In this document: piece after piece, positions 36,111 through 44,879 of the stretch
Layout of the letters: each line of letters starts with the position of its first letter
Position numbering within the stretch: position 1 is the first letter of the stretch
From: CG2-30-36-16 sp964372115
GTDB lineage: Bacteria > Bacteroidota > Ignavibacteria > Ignavibacteriales > Ignavibacteriaceae
Direction of reading: 5' to 3'
DNA: 64,000 bases
NCBI GenBank assembly: GCA_964372115.1
Contig: CAYJPN010000005.1
Span: 1 to 64,000, forward strand
Position numbers and translations under genes: made by a program
The notes under the pieces: model-generated
Databases searched by the model: none
What the model was told of the DNA's origin: nothing
The model's input: only the letters and a program-made list of their open reading frames with translations

Positions 36111-38498
36111 TTATGATTTTACCAATACACCATTCGCTCGTACCGATAACCGGCTACTTTTACTATCACTAACATTATCTATCTTAAACTGTTCTATTAG
36201 GTTTTGCAATCTTACGGTTAAATTATTTAAATCCTCGGCAGCACGCGCCACCTGCTGTACACCGGCAGCGGACTGTTGTGTTACACTGCTTATGCCTTCA
36301 ATCGATCTGCTGATTTGCTCGGCAGTTGATGATTGTTCTTCACTCGCAGCTGCAACCTGTTCTATCTCTGACGATACTTTTTCAGTACTTTCTAAAATAT
36401 TTTGGAGCGATTGCTCGACTTCTTCAGTTAGCCTTTGACCTTCCATCACTACTTCGCCGGCTTCCACCATACTCTGGTCAGCATCTTTTGCTTCTTTTTG
36501 TATCGACTTGATTGTTTCCGAGATTTCCTTTGTAGCCTTTGTGGTTCTTTCAGCTAATTTCCTTACTTCATCGGCTACCACGGCAAATCCTCTTCCCTGC
36601 TCACCAGCTCTTGCTGCTTCAATAGCGGCATTTAAGGCTAAAAGATTTGTTTGATCTGCAATATCATTTATAACCTGGGCAATATCCCCTATCTGATCTG
36701 TCTTACCGGCAAGTGAACCAATAATTTTTCCGGTCTTTTGAGCCGAATTAATTATTTTAATAATTCCTCTTTTGTTCTCATCAACTTTACCGGTACCAAG
36801 CTTTGCCTGATCGTTGGCTTGTTTAGAAAGCTCGGAAGCTGTATTGGCGTTAGCGGTTGTGCTTAAAATAGTTTTTGTCATCTCCTCAACCGCGCCAGCA
36901 ATCTCGGTGGTTTGCATACTTTGTTCCTGCGCGCCCGCAGCCATTTCTTCGGTGCTGGATGATATTTGACTGCTTGCGCTGGCAGTGGCGTGAACAGCAG
37001 CTATTACATTCTCAACTATACCTTTAATTTTTTGTACCGATTTATTGAAGCCGTTAAACAGCTTGCCTATGTCGTCATTTTCTTTTTCGGGAATAACACT
37101 TACCGTTAAATCCCCTACCGCAAATTTATCCATCTCTGTTAACAAAACGTTTGTAGATCTGGCAAGATAATTTTGTATTTCTTTATTTTCGGATATATCC
37201 GCTACAAATTCTAAAGCTCCCACCAGCTCTCCCGCGCGGTTTGTAACCGGCGCGCCTGTGTACATAATATATATATCTTTTCCCTGAGGTCTTGCAATTG
37301 TTTCTCCCGATACTGTTGTCTTTTGCTCCATCGCCTGGCGTAAACGACATTCCGGAGTATTGCAATGATCTGTTTTAAATAAATCAAAACATTTTTTATT
37401 TGTGCAGCTTTCTTGTGTTTTACCTGCTACCTTAGCACCGGCTTTATTCATATAAGTTACGTTATACTCTTTGTCCATAATCATTACCGGCGTGGGCAGG
37501 TTATCGAGATATTTTATCTGCATCTCAATTGTTTCAACCATCGCATTAAATGTAACCGCAAGTTTTCCAAATTCATCTTTCGATTGAATATCTAATTGAA
37601 CTGAATAATCCCCAGCCTTTATTTTGTCGGCTGCTTCAGTAAGTTTATTTAATGATTTTGAAATTATCTGCGAGATGAAGAATGCGATAAAAATACTTAA
37701 CGCTAAAATTAAAAGAAGGACAATTATTTTGAGATTTGATGCAGTGGCGGCGGCTGACTGTCTTTCTTCCACCATTGAAGCGATTAATGGTTCAATCTGG
37801 TGAACTTCAGCCCGCATAATTTCCATTTCTTTATTTATATTAAAGATCGATTCCGATGCGGCCAAAAAGTTTTTCTCATAATTTTCCGTTAAAGATTTTG
37901 CTTGAAGTTTTGTTGATTCGGATAAAGATGAATTTTCGATTGCGGATATTAAAGCAGCAACCGCTTCTTTAAATTTACCAACATATTTTTCATTTTCACG
38001 TAAGAAAAAATCTTTTTCATGTCTGCGGCACATCAACATATCCGCCAGAAGCGATTTATCATTTTCACTATTAATAAGAGCCTCTACAGCATGCACACTC
38101 TCACGAAGTTTTCCCTCTGCACCCGACTTTTCGTCAAGACCCCTGACTTTCAACAATTCAACAATATTATTAAATGTTTTGATATACGCCGCTGTATAAT
38201 CGGATATTGCTTTACCTGTTACATCGTCAATATAGGGTGATACTGTAGAATCCAAATGCGCAACGGCAGCATTTACTAATTCTACATATTTAATGTCCCT
38301 CCTCGCAAGAAAATCTTTTTCACTTCTTCTCGCCTCAAGCATTGCCACATTTATTTGGTCGGCGTCTTTTTCTTCTTTGAGCGCGGATAATTCGGCTAAT
38401 TGAAATATCATAAATATTCCTATCGCACCAAATATTGAAATTACAAGAGTAAATATTTTACCTTTTACAGACAGATTGTTAAACAATGCTAATTTCAT
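36111..38498 (-). CDS. Methyl-accepting chemotaxis protein with HBM-type sensor and cysteine-rich PAS domain
   Basis: 795 residues. TM1 is followed by a long bimodular helical sensor with paired signatures RRSEKDFLARRDIKY and CRRHEKDFFLRENEKY, as in HBM domains that bind organic acids, then TM2, HAMP (AADKIKAGDYSVQL), a PAS domain (about 340-460), a second HAMP-like segment and the full signalling tip. The PAS contains CTNKKCFDLFKTDHCNTPEC, four cysteines and a histidine that could bind metal, an iron-sulfur cluster or report redox state. The receptor probably integrates an extracytoplasmic ligand with an internal signal. It lies 19 bases after the porin gene, so the two are co-transcribed. 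Confidence 0.92.
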   Translation of the reverse strand: MKLALFNNLSVKGKIFTLVISIFGAIGIFMIFQLAELSALKEEKDADQINVAMLEARRSEKDFLARRDIKYVELVNAAVAHLDSTVSPYIDDVTGKAISDYTAAYIKTFNNIVELLKVRGLDEKSGAEGKLRESVHAVEALINSENDKSLLADMLMCRRHEKDFFLRENEKYVGKFKEAVAALISAIENSSLSESTKLQAKSLTENYEKNFLAASESIFNINKEMEIMRAEVHQIEPLIASMVEERQSAAATASNLKIIVLLLILALSIFIAFFISQIISKSLNKLTEAADKIKAGDYSVQLDIQSKDEFGKLAVTFNAMVETIEMQIKYLDNLPTPVMIMDKEYNVTYMNKAGAKVAGKTQESCTNKKCFDLFKTDHCNTPECRLRQAMEQKTTVSGETIARPQGKDIYIMYTGAPVTNRAGELVGALEFVADISENKEIQNYLARSTNVLLTEMDKFAVGDLTVSVIPEKENDDIGKLFNGFNKSVQKIKGIVENVIAAVHATASASSQISSSTEEMAAGAQEQSMQTTEIAGAVEEMTKTILSTTANANTASELSKQANDQAKLGTGKVDENKRGIIKIINSAQKTGKIIGSLAGKTDQIGDIAQVINDIADQTNLLALNAAIEAARAGEQGRGFAVVADEVRKLAERTTKATKEISETIKSIQKEAKDADQSMVEAGEVVMEGQRLTEEVEQSLQNILESTEKVSSEIEQVAAASEEQSSTAEQISRSIEGISSVTQQSAAGVQQVARAAEDLNNLTVRLQNLIEQFKIDNVSDSKSSRLSVRANGVLVKS

Positions 38499-38517
38499 TT
38501 TATTTTACCTTATCTGG

Positions 38518-39750
38518 TTAATACGAAACCATTAAATTTAAAAAAATCTTACCATCACTTTTAGAAAGGGAACCATCATATTTTTTATAAACATCTTTTT
38601 CGGCAGCCATAGATTGATTGTTTAATACTAATGTGACGTTTGCACTTGCCTTATAAGCTATACCGTATATCAATCTCAAGTGTTTATCACCAGCAACATT
38701 TATATTCGGGTCGAATGAATCAATCCTTCCAATAAGCGAATAATTGTTAAGACCGACAATTGATTTTAATTGAAGTTCGCCAAAAAGAGACACCCCGGCT
38801 CCATCGATAGTACTGTCTTTTCTTGTATCATAGTCAAGCGCAATTGAAAAATCTTCAAATGGTAACGATAACATTATTCCCCAGCGTTCCTTCTTTAATC
38901 TCTCACTATATCTTCCGCTATAAAAATGTGCACTTAATTTAAGTTTTTTTAACACATTCCCTTGATTAAAAAAAGGACTTATTGTAATTCGTCCGGCAAT
39001 ATCCTTGAAACGGTTATTTTCCGCTTTTCGATAGCCATTTCCGTTCAATACTAATAAAACTACTTCACCCAAATTTGACGGCAGTTTGGCAATTGTAGAT
39101 ATTCCAACATCAGACGAAGACTGAAGTCCCTCTATATCGCTCATTACTTTTGCAATTCCTCTAAACTTCCATATATCTTCTACATGTCCTACCCATTCAG
39201 TTGGAATCATTCCGCCTCGCACTGTTAACCATTCAGAAGCTTTCCAATCGAGGTAACCATATTTTAATATATAAGCGGAGTTAAGATTAGCATCCATTTT
39301 AGAAGTGTAAACATCCAGAGTGGCTCTCATACTAAATTCCTCACTAAGTTTGCTCTTAGCTGTCAGATATAATCGCTCAACCTCAAAACGGTTTTCATCT
39401 TTTTCTTTTCCTATACCGGTATAGTTCCAGTTATAATTTGCATATATATTCCCCGATATTTGAGGCGTATAGTCTTTTTTCTCATCTGGAGTTAAGGTAG
39501 TGTTACTTTTACATTTTGTTTCGGCTACTTCAGAGGGAATTCTTGTCCCAGACTTAGTTTTGTTGGAATTATTTTGTGGAGGGATGTTTTTTATTTCTGC
39601 AGTTTGGATAGAGACTTCGCTGTCAAGAATTTTGCGATAAGCTCTTATAGGCTGCTTTCTTAAATCAACGAGCTGTTTTTTATTTTGCGCAAAATTCATT
39701 GTCGGGAACATGACAAGTACAATGAATAAGCCGAGTACAAATTTTTTCAA
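38518..39750 (-). CDS. Porin-like outer-membrane protein linked to a chemoreceptor
   Basis: 410 residues; signal peptide to about residue 22, a low-complexity periplasmic linker (residues 25-95), then a barrel beginning ISGNIYANYNWNYTGIG with FEVERLYLTAKSKLSEEFSM and LTVRGGMIPTEWVGHVE, resembling anion-selective porins. It ends ISYLNLMVSY-like (KIFLNLMVSY). The gene opens with TTG at 39750 in the best alignment with the signal peptide. It precedes the HBM-type receptor by 19 bases, suggesting that the same compound enters through the porin and is sensed by the receptor. Confidence 0.72.
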   Translation of the reverse strand: MKKFVLGLFIVLVMFPTMNFAQNKKQLVDLRKQPIRAYRKILDSEVSIQTAEIKNIPPQNNSNKTKSGTRIPSEVAETKCKSNTTLTPDEKKDYTPQISGNIYANYNWNYTGIGKEKDENRFEVERLYLTAKSKLSEEFSMRATLDVYTSKMDANLNSAYILKYGYLDWKASEWLTVRGGMIPTEWVGHVEDIWKFRGIAKVMSDIEGLQSSSDVGISTIAKLPSNLGEVVLLVLNGNGYRKAENNRFKDIAGRITISPFFNQGNVLKKLKLSAHFYSGRYSERLKKERWGIMLSLPFEDFSIALDYDTRKDSTIDGAGVSLFGELQLKSIVGLNNYSLIGRIDSFDPNINVAGDKHLRLIYGIAYKASANVTLVLNNQSMAAEKDVYKKYDGSLSKSDGKIFLNLMVSY

Positions 39751-40325
39751 TTTATAACCTCAATAAGTCTTTGTATTTTAAGTGGGTATTTATGTCAAAA
39801 TGCCTTAAGTTTTTAAAAAATTGAAACATCATGTTATCTTATTTTTCAATAGCAGTATAATAATTCAACATATTTCTTTAATATTTGCTATTGTCTGCTT
39901 CGTTTAAATTTAAGCGTAATTAATTTTTGTTCTAAAAAATTAATTGAATCCAATAAAAATTTTGTTTTGTTTTAAGATGCACTAACGTGATTAAAAGTAT
40001 TCAGTTCTAAACAAATGACTAAAAGAACTGTTTTGTATAGCGCTATGATAATTGATTAAAGAAGTATTCTGAATTCTAATTTGTTAACACAATACTTATT
40101 TAATAATTATTTCTCAACATCATTATCGGCAGCAATTTAATTATCTTTAGGAGTTATGTATTAAATGGGCAAATTTTGTACTGAAGAGGGAATTTTTTGT
40201 TGCGTGAGAATTTGTTTTGAAAAGTATTACGAAAATCAAACCAGGGAGATTAATTTTTGATAATAAAATATTTCAGAGTAATATGCTTATGTATTAAGGG
40301 TTCATTGTATCGTTATATGACGTTT
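39751..40325. other. 575-base intergenic stretch, no gene supported
   Basis: Very AT-rich spacer between divergent units. A TTGTTAACACAA palindrome lies near 40082. No coding frame of substance, tRNA or repeat was recognised. The right edge runs into the RelE remnant. Confidence 0.4.
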
Positions 40326-40487
40326 TTATCTTAAAAATCTATTGCTCAAGATTTCTTGAATATTTCTTTTGCCATCAATTACTGAATGTGTATAAATTAA
40401 GTTGTCTTCAATTTCGTAGATAATACGGTAAGGTTTATAAAGAATCTTTAAATAACTTATAATTCCGGTTGGTCTCACTAATATAGG
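40326..40487 (-). pseudogene. RelE/ParE toxin remnant (C-terminal 53 codons)
   Basis: Reads YLKILYKPYRIIYEIEDNL then IYTHSVIDGKRNIQEILSNR and FLR to the stop. This matches the end of the intact toxin at 19140 (YKPYRVIYQI...VLDGRRDIQKLLEERL). No start codon, no N-terminal half and no antitoxin are present; upstream is replaced by the 30-base direct repeats at 40493-40610. Confidence 0.75.
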
Positions 40488-40492
40488 CAGAG

Positions 40493-40610
40493 ACTGAAAA
40501 ATTTGCTGGGCAAACGTTTATAGGGACTCTTTTAATATTAACAATTTTTATTAACTTTGTTAATAGAATGTTAGAACTATACTGAAAAATTTGCCGGGCA
40601 AAAGTTTATA
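40493..40610 (+). repeat. 30-base direct repeats flanking a 58-base AT-rich core
   Basis: ACTGAAAAATTTGCTGGGCA (first 20 bases) with its extension at 40493-40522 recurs at 40581-40610 with 28 of 30 bases the same. The core between them contains TTAACAATTTTTATTAACTT. The left copy abuts the RelE remnant. It could be the scar of an excised or collapsed element. Confidence 0.7.
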
Positions 40611-40704
40611 CAGTTTGTAAAAGTATATAATAAAAATACAGTTTTACTCATATTTTTTAATAATTAAATCTTTAATAGGAATTTCGAAACATAATGGAAT
40701 TAGC

Positions 40705-41394
40705 ATGAAACTCGTAATTACCTTCATTTATGCCATGTGTTTTTTTTCATCTGCATTGGCGCAGGATAGTATTTTGACAAATACTGTACGTATTGATACA
40801 CCCCAATATTTAAAAAATCCGCTTTATCAACAGGCGCTTGGTTTATACGAAATTAATAAACTTAAGCAGGCAGATATTATTATGTTAGGGAACTCAAATG
40901 TTTACGGTGCAAACTGGAATGAATTACTTGGCCGAACAAATGTTGTAAACAGAGGAATTACCAGTGATATAATAGAAGGTTATATATCAAGATTAAATTA
41001 CGTTATCACATTAAATCCCAGGATAGTTTTTATATGTGGAGGTCTTAATGACGTTTATAATTGGATTCCTGTTTCACGGATTATGAATAATTATATATTC
41101 CTAATTGAACAATTAAGAAAGAGAGGAATAATTGTTGTTGTCCAGTCAACATTTAACGTATTAAGTTCCTGGCCATCTGCCGACACTCGAAATCCAGAAA
41201 TAGATCAACTAAATGCTTTGCTAAAGGAATATTGTAAAAAAGAAGATGTAGAGTTTTTAGATTTAATTCCGCTAATGACGCGCAGGGGCTCGTTCCGGGA
41301 AGAATATGCAAATTCATGGGGGCACATTAATCCAAAAGGTTACAAAGTTTGGGGAGACCAGGTAGACAGAATATTAAGAAAATTAGGTTTCTAG
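40705..41394 (+). CDS. Exported SGNH/GDSL-family hydrolase
   Basis: 229 residues; signal peptide MKLVITFIYAMCFFSSALAQ. Block I is IIMLGNSNVYG (nucleophile Ser, with Asn in place of the usual Asp of GDS), block II has the conserved Gly in NVVNRGITSD, block III is CGGLNDVY (GxND), and block V is WGHINPKGY with the catalytic His. The Asp three positions before that His (DxxH) is Ser here, so the enzyme may work as a Ser-His dyad. It is probably an esterase acting on an acylated glycan or lipid in the periplasm. It is monocistronic. Confidence 0.8.
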   Translation: MKLVITFIYAMCFFSSALAQDSILTNTVRIDTPQYLKNPLYQQALGLYEINKLKQADIIMLGNSNVYGANWNELLGRTNVVNRGITSDIIEGYISRLNYVITLNPRIVFICGGLNDVYNWIPVSRIMNNYIFLIEQLRKRGIIVVVQSTFNVLSSWPSADTRNPEIDQLNALLKEYCKKEDVEFLDLIPLMTRRGSFREEYANSWGHINPKGYKVWGDQVDRILRKLGF

Positions 41395-41574
41395 AAAGCG
41401 AATTTTTAACTAAATAGTTATAACAAATAAAACAATCCGCCAATGATGGACTACATATGAGAGCCAGGGAAAAAAGGAAGCTAAATATACCGGCTCAAAA
41501 AACTAAGCTCAAAATACTGGACAAAAGAAAGAGACCTATAAAGGGAAGCCGGAAACCAACTAAGCTACAAAAGA

Positions 41575-41742
41575 AGAAACAGCAAAGAAAAATTTCAAGG
41601 GATAATACTGGTAGACGCAACAGCAGCCGGCTAAAAGATTCCCTATCCGAACGATATCAACTTACTGAACGAATGCAGAGAAAAACGTAAAGAAATCGTA
41701 GATTCTATTTGTCCTGAAACTGGCTTGAAAAAAACCCAATAG
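41575..41742 (+). pseudogene. IS1182-type transposase remnant
   Basis: Frame reads QGIILVDATAAG, a TAA stop (41632-41634), then KIPYPNDINLLNECREKRKE then IVDSICPETGLKKTQ and a stop. The pattern xLIVDATxxPxDIxYPTDLNLLNEAREKxxxI is the second catalytic block of IS1182-like DDE transposases. The K/E-rich sequence just upstream corresponds to the linker. Both ends are lost. The overlapping basic frame at 41457-41690 is not a gene. Confidence 0.6.
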
Positions 41743-41897
41743 ATCACAGAAGAAAAACATGGACATAATCCCGCAAGTAGAAGAGTATAAAAGCAGCTAT
41801 ACCAATTGTAAGCAGTTCATCAACTCTATCCTTTTCATCGGATTCGGTAAAAGTGGAAGAAATAAAGCATAAAATGATTATTAACTGATTCTTCCTG

Positions 41898-43064
41898 TTA
41901 ACCTTTATTTTTTTCGATTGTTGTCCACACACGCAATAAATTTTCACCCATAATTTTGCGTATCTCCTTTTCGCTGTAGCCGAGTTTAAGTAATTCATAA
42001 ATTATATTCGGATACATTGAAACATCTTTTAACTCAGGAGCCAGCAGATCAACACCATCGAAATCGGAACCAATACCAACATGATCGATGCCGGCAACTT
42101 GAATGGCATGAACAACATGTTTTACAAAATCCTGAATGGAACCTGAGTTTATAGGATTTTCAATATCAAATTGTGTTTCCCCGTGGTCGTTAATTTTTAA
42201 ATACTCTTCCCTTCTCTTTGAACGCTCCTCATATTCATTGCGAACATTATTGCTGAGCAAAGTAGTGCCAAAAAATATACTTATTACTCCCCCGTTTTTT
42301 GCGAGAGCTTTTAACATCTCATCACTCATGCAGCGCATAAAGCCGGGTGTTAAACTTCGGCAACCCGAATGTGATGCGATTACAGGTACTTTGGAAATAC
42401 GCAAAACATCATAAAATGTCGAATCAGATACATGAGCCACATCAATCATAATGCCGAGTTTATTCATCTCGCGGACTACCTTTTCGCCGAACGGACTTAA
42501 ACCGTTCCAGGTGTTTGTAGTGTCACCGGAAGAATCGCAAACATGATTATCTTTTACATGGCAGAGTGTTATATAACGAACGCCTTTGTCAAAAAAGTAA
42601 TGGAGATTATCGATACTTCCTTCAAGGGGGGAACCGTTTTCAAGTCCCATCGGAAGGCTAAATATTCCTTTTTTAAAATTGTTTTCAACTTGCTCTGGAG
42701 TAACTGCGGCAGCAAACTTATCCGGATATTTACTCTCTAATTGTTGAACAAGATATATCAAAGTATCGGCACGTCTAAAGGCGCCATTGTTTTCAGTGCG
42801 GGGTGATGTGTAAATTGACATAAATGCTGCATTCAATCCACCTTTATTTGCCCGAGGTAAATCAAACTCACCGTCATTCGATTCAACGGTTACATCAAAA
42901 TCTTTTCGCATCAGGTGAAGCGGCAGGTCGATATGCGAATCGAGTATTAAAATTTCCTTTGCTAGTTTATCCGCTTTTTTTCTCAATTGATCATCTCCAT
43001 TACAGGCTGAAAGATTTGAAATACAAATAACCGAAAAAATATATGGAATTAACATTCTGAACAT
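41898..43064 (-). CDS. Membrane dipeptidase-like metallopeptidase (M19), lipoprotein
   Basis: 388 residues. The lipobox is NLSAC near residue 20. The amidohydrolase-fold M19 features are DSHIDLP (HxD metal ligands), the bridging Glu in GLENGSPLEG, DVAHVSD and SHSGCRSL (metal His), and HVGIGSDFDGV (catalytic region). These enzymes cleave dipeptides, including D-amino-acid dipeptides, with two zinc ions. GTG at 43070 precedes, but ATG at 43064 is preferred since AAGGAG lies 6 bases before it. It starts 9 bases after the RlpA-like gene, so the two form an operon concerned with cell-wall peptides. Confidence 0.9.
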   Translation of the reverse strand: MFRMLIPYIFSVICISNLSACNGDDQLRKKADKLAKEILILDSHIDLPLHLMRKDFDVTVESNDGEFDLPRANKGGLNAAFMSIYTSPRTENNGAFRRADTLIYLVQQLESKYPDKFAAAVTPEQVENNFKKGIFSLPMGLENGSPLEGSIDNLHYFFDKGVRYITLCHVKDNHVCDSSGDTTNTWNGLSPFGEKVVREMNKLGIMIDVAHVSDSTFYDVLRISKVPVIASHSGCRSLTPGFMRCMSDEMLKALAKNGGVISIFFGTTLLSNNVRNEYEERSKRREEYLKINDHGETQFDIENPINSGSIQDFVKHVVHAIQVAGIDHVGIGSDFDGVDLLAPELKDVSMYPNIIYELLKLGYSEKEIRKIMGENLLRVWTTIEKNKG

Positions 43065-43073
43065 AATCACTCC

Positions 43074-43586
43074 TTAATTTACTTTTTTACCGTCACCCCA
43101 TTCAAGCACTTCAATCAAAACTTTTGCGAGTCCATCATAAATCATGTCAATGTCGGCTGCGGCTTTATACGAGAGATCTATAACACGACCGTTTGTATCC
43201 GGTTTGCGGTCGTTAATTTTTATTACAACTGATTTATTGTTTTTAAGACCGGTTACACGCACAATTGTTCCGAGAGGATATTTTATATGCGCTCCGGTAT
43301 AACCGGTTCTGTAGTAAATATCACTGCTTGCGGTTGCTCTTCCGTGAAATTTATCGGCATAATATGATGCAACACCTTCAACAGCTTCAAGTACCGGAGA
43401 GTGCATTCTACCGGGCAAAACTTCATATACATAAACCGAATCGTATTTGTCTTTGAGATTTGATAGCTGAAAGCGTGTTCTGGTTTTCTTTGTCCGATTT
43501 TCTTCACCGGTAAATTTCGGCAGCCCGGAACAACCGGCAGCAACCAGAACCATAAAAATTGTAACGAAGTAAATGTATTTCAACAA
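43074..43586 (-). CDS. RlpA-like lipoprotein (septal ring lytic transglycosylase family)
   Basis: 170 residues. Lipobox VAAGC with Cys19. The double-psi beta-barrel is marked by GVASYYADKFHGRATAS (conserved His and Asp region), LGTIVRVTGL and VVIKINDRKP...RVIDLSYKAA. RlpA proteins cleave naked glycan strands in the septum; there is no C-terminal SPOR domain here, so septal targeting must come another way. The first two codons are both TTG. Co-transcribed with the M19 dipeptidase. Confidence 0.85.
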   Translation of the reverse strand: MLKYIYFVTIFMVLVAAGCSGLPKFTGEENRTKKTRTRFQLSNLKDKYDSVYVYEVLPGRMHSPVLEAVEGVASYYADKFHGRATASSDIYYRTGYTGAHIKYPLGTIVRVTGLKNNKSVVIKINDRKPDTNGRVIDLSYKAAADIDMIYDGLAKVLIEVLEWGDGKKVN

Positions 43587-43680
43587 CAGTCTATTTTTTT
43601 TTAGTTAAGATACTAACTTGAAGAATGAAAAGAAAAGGGTTAAAGATATTCATCATATTTTTATATCGCACAAATAATTG

Positions 43681-43722
43681 GATTTGAGATTTATGATTTG
43701 CGATTTATGATTTATGATTTGT
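43681..43722. repeat. Six tandem GATTTnn heptamers
   Basis: GATTTGA-GATTTAT-GATTTGC-GATTTAT-GATTTAT-GATTTGT: six 7-base units in 42 bases, in the divergent spacer between the RlpA operon and the radical SAM gene. Probable simple-sequence expansion; no function is claimed. Confidence 0.8.
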
Positions 43723-43868
43723 CCTGACTGAAATAGGGGCCTTAACATTTCTTTTGTTTTGAAGATAATTTAAAGATTTATGATGAATAAAATTTCCAAA
43801 GCAAAAAGAAAATTTTTAATCTCATTTATTCATGTTTTATATTAGTTCTATAAAATTTTAAGTATACT

Positions 43869-44879
43869 TTGATAAAAAAGCATTTTACAATACCGATTTT
43901 TATACCTGAAGAGGCATGCCCTTTCCAGTGTATTTTCTGCAACCAGAAAAAAATTTCGGGACAGGTAGATACTCCCTCTTTTGACGCAATACGGAGTACT
44001 ATTGATATCCATCTTTCTACTATTCCTAAAGAAAATTCTGAAATTGAAATTGGATTTTTCGGTGGCAATTTTACAGGCATCTCTCTTGAAGAACAGCAGA
44101 AATATTTAAAAATTGCAAATGATTATTTACCGCAGGGTATTTCGGGAATAAGATTATCAACAAGACCCGATTATATAAATGAAAATGTTATTGCTCTACT
44201 TAAGCGATACAATGTAACAACTGTGGAACTCGGGGCACAATCCTTTGATGATGAGGTGCTAAAAAAAAGCGGGCGGGGACACACAGCACTCGATATTATT
44301 AATTCATCATCGATGATAAAAAATGCCGGTATAAATCTCGGTTTACAAATGATGATCGGTCTGCCAGGCGATACTTTTGACAAAGCAATATTTACCGCAG
44401 AAAAAATTGTGGAACTTGGCGCTGAGAATACAAGGATATACCCTGCTGTAGTGATAAAAGGAACCGCACTTGAAAATCTTTTTAATGAAGGGAAATATAA
44501 TCCGCTGACGTTGGATGAAGCTGTAAACTGGACAAAAACAATATTGCAAATATTTGAAAATAATAAAATAATTATTCTGCGTATCGGGCTTCACCCCTCG
44601 GAAGGATTATTGAGCGGGGACGAGTTAGCCGCCGGTCCATTTCATATTTCTTTTAAAGAACTCGTGCTGTCAAAAATTTGGAATGACATACTTTCGAATA
44701 TTGATCATAAAACTGATACAAATAACATAACAATTGAAGTGAGTAAAAATGAGTTAAACTATGCCGTCGGATATTCAGCGCAAAACCGAAAAATGTTAGA
44801 AAATCACTTCAACAAAGTAAAATTTATACCCTCTCCGGAATTAAACAATCGTGAGTTTAATGTTATTTATAGTAAATAA
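43869..44879 (+). CDS. Radical SAM protein, ELP3/HemN-like architecture
   Basis: 336 residues. Cluster motif EACPFQCIFCNQKKISG (Cys17, Cys21, Cys24), SAM motif GFFGGNFTG in place of GGE, RLSTRPDYI, then VELGAQSFDDEVLKKSGRGH and LGLQMMIGLPGDT, the sequence run seen in ELP3-like and oxygen-independent coproporphyrinogen-oxidase-like radical SAM proteins. The GNAT domain of true ELP3 is missing. Start TTG at 43869 gives the full family N-terminus. It overlaps the following gene by 29 bases, so both act together; the substrate is unknown. Confidence 0.85.
   Translation: MIKKHFTIPIFIPEEACPFQCIFCNQKKISGQVDTPSFDAIRSTIDIHLSTIPKENSEIEIGFFGGNFTGISLEEQQKYLKIANDYLPQGISGIRLSTRPDYINENVIALLKRYNVTTVELGAQSFDDEVLKKSGRGHTALDIINSSSMIKNAGINLGLQMMIGLPGDTFDKAIFTAEKIVELGAENTRIYPAVVIKGTALENLFNEGKYNPLTLDEAVNWTKTILQIFENNKIIILRIGLHPSEGLLSGDELAAGPFHISFKELVLSKIWNDILSNIDHKTDTNNITIEVSKNELNYAVGYSAQNRKMLENHFNKVKFIPSPELNNREFNVIYSK

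Noticed and set aside
41457..41690. 77-codon, very lysine/arginine-rich plus-strand frame
   Set aside because: It is the wrong frame of the IS1182-type transposase relic; the neighbouring frame shows the recognisable DDE-block residues.
43681..43722. CRISPR array
   Set aside because: The period is seven bases with no spacers and no cas genes in the window.
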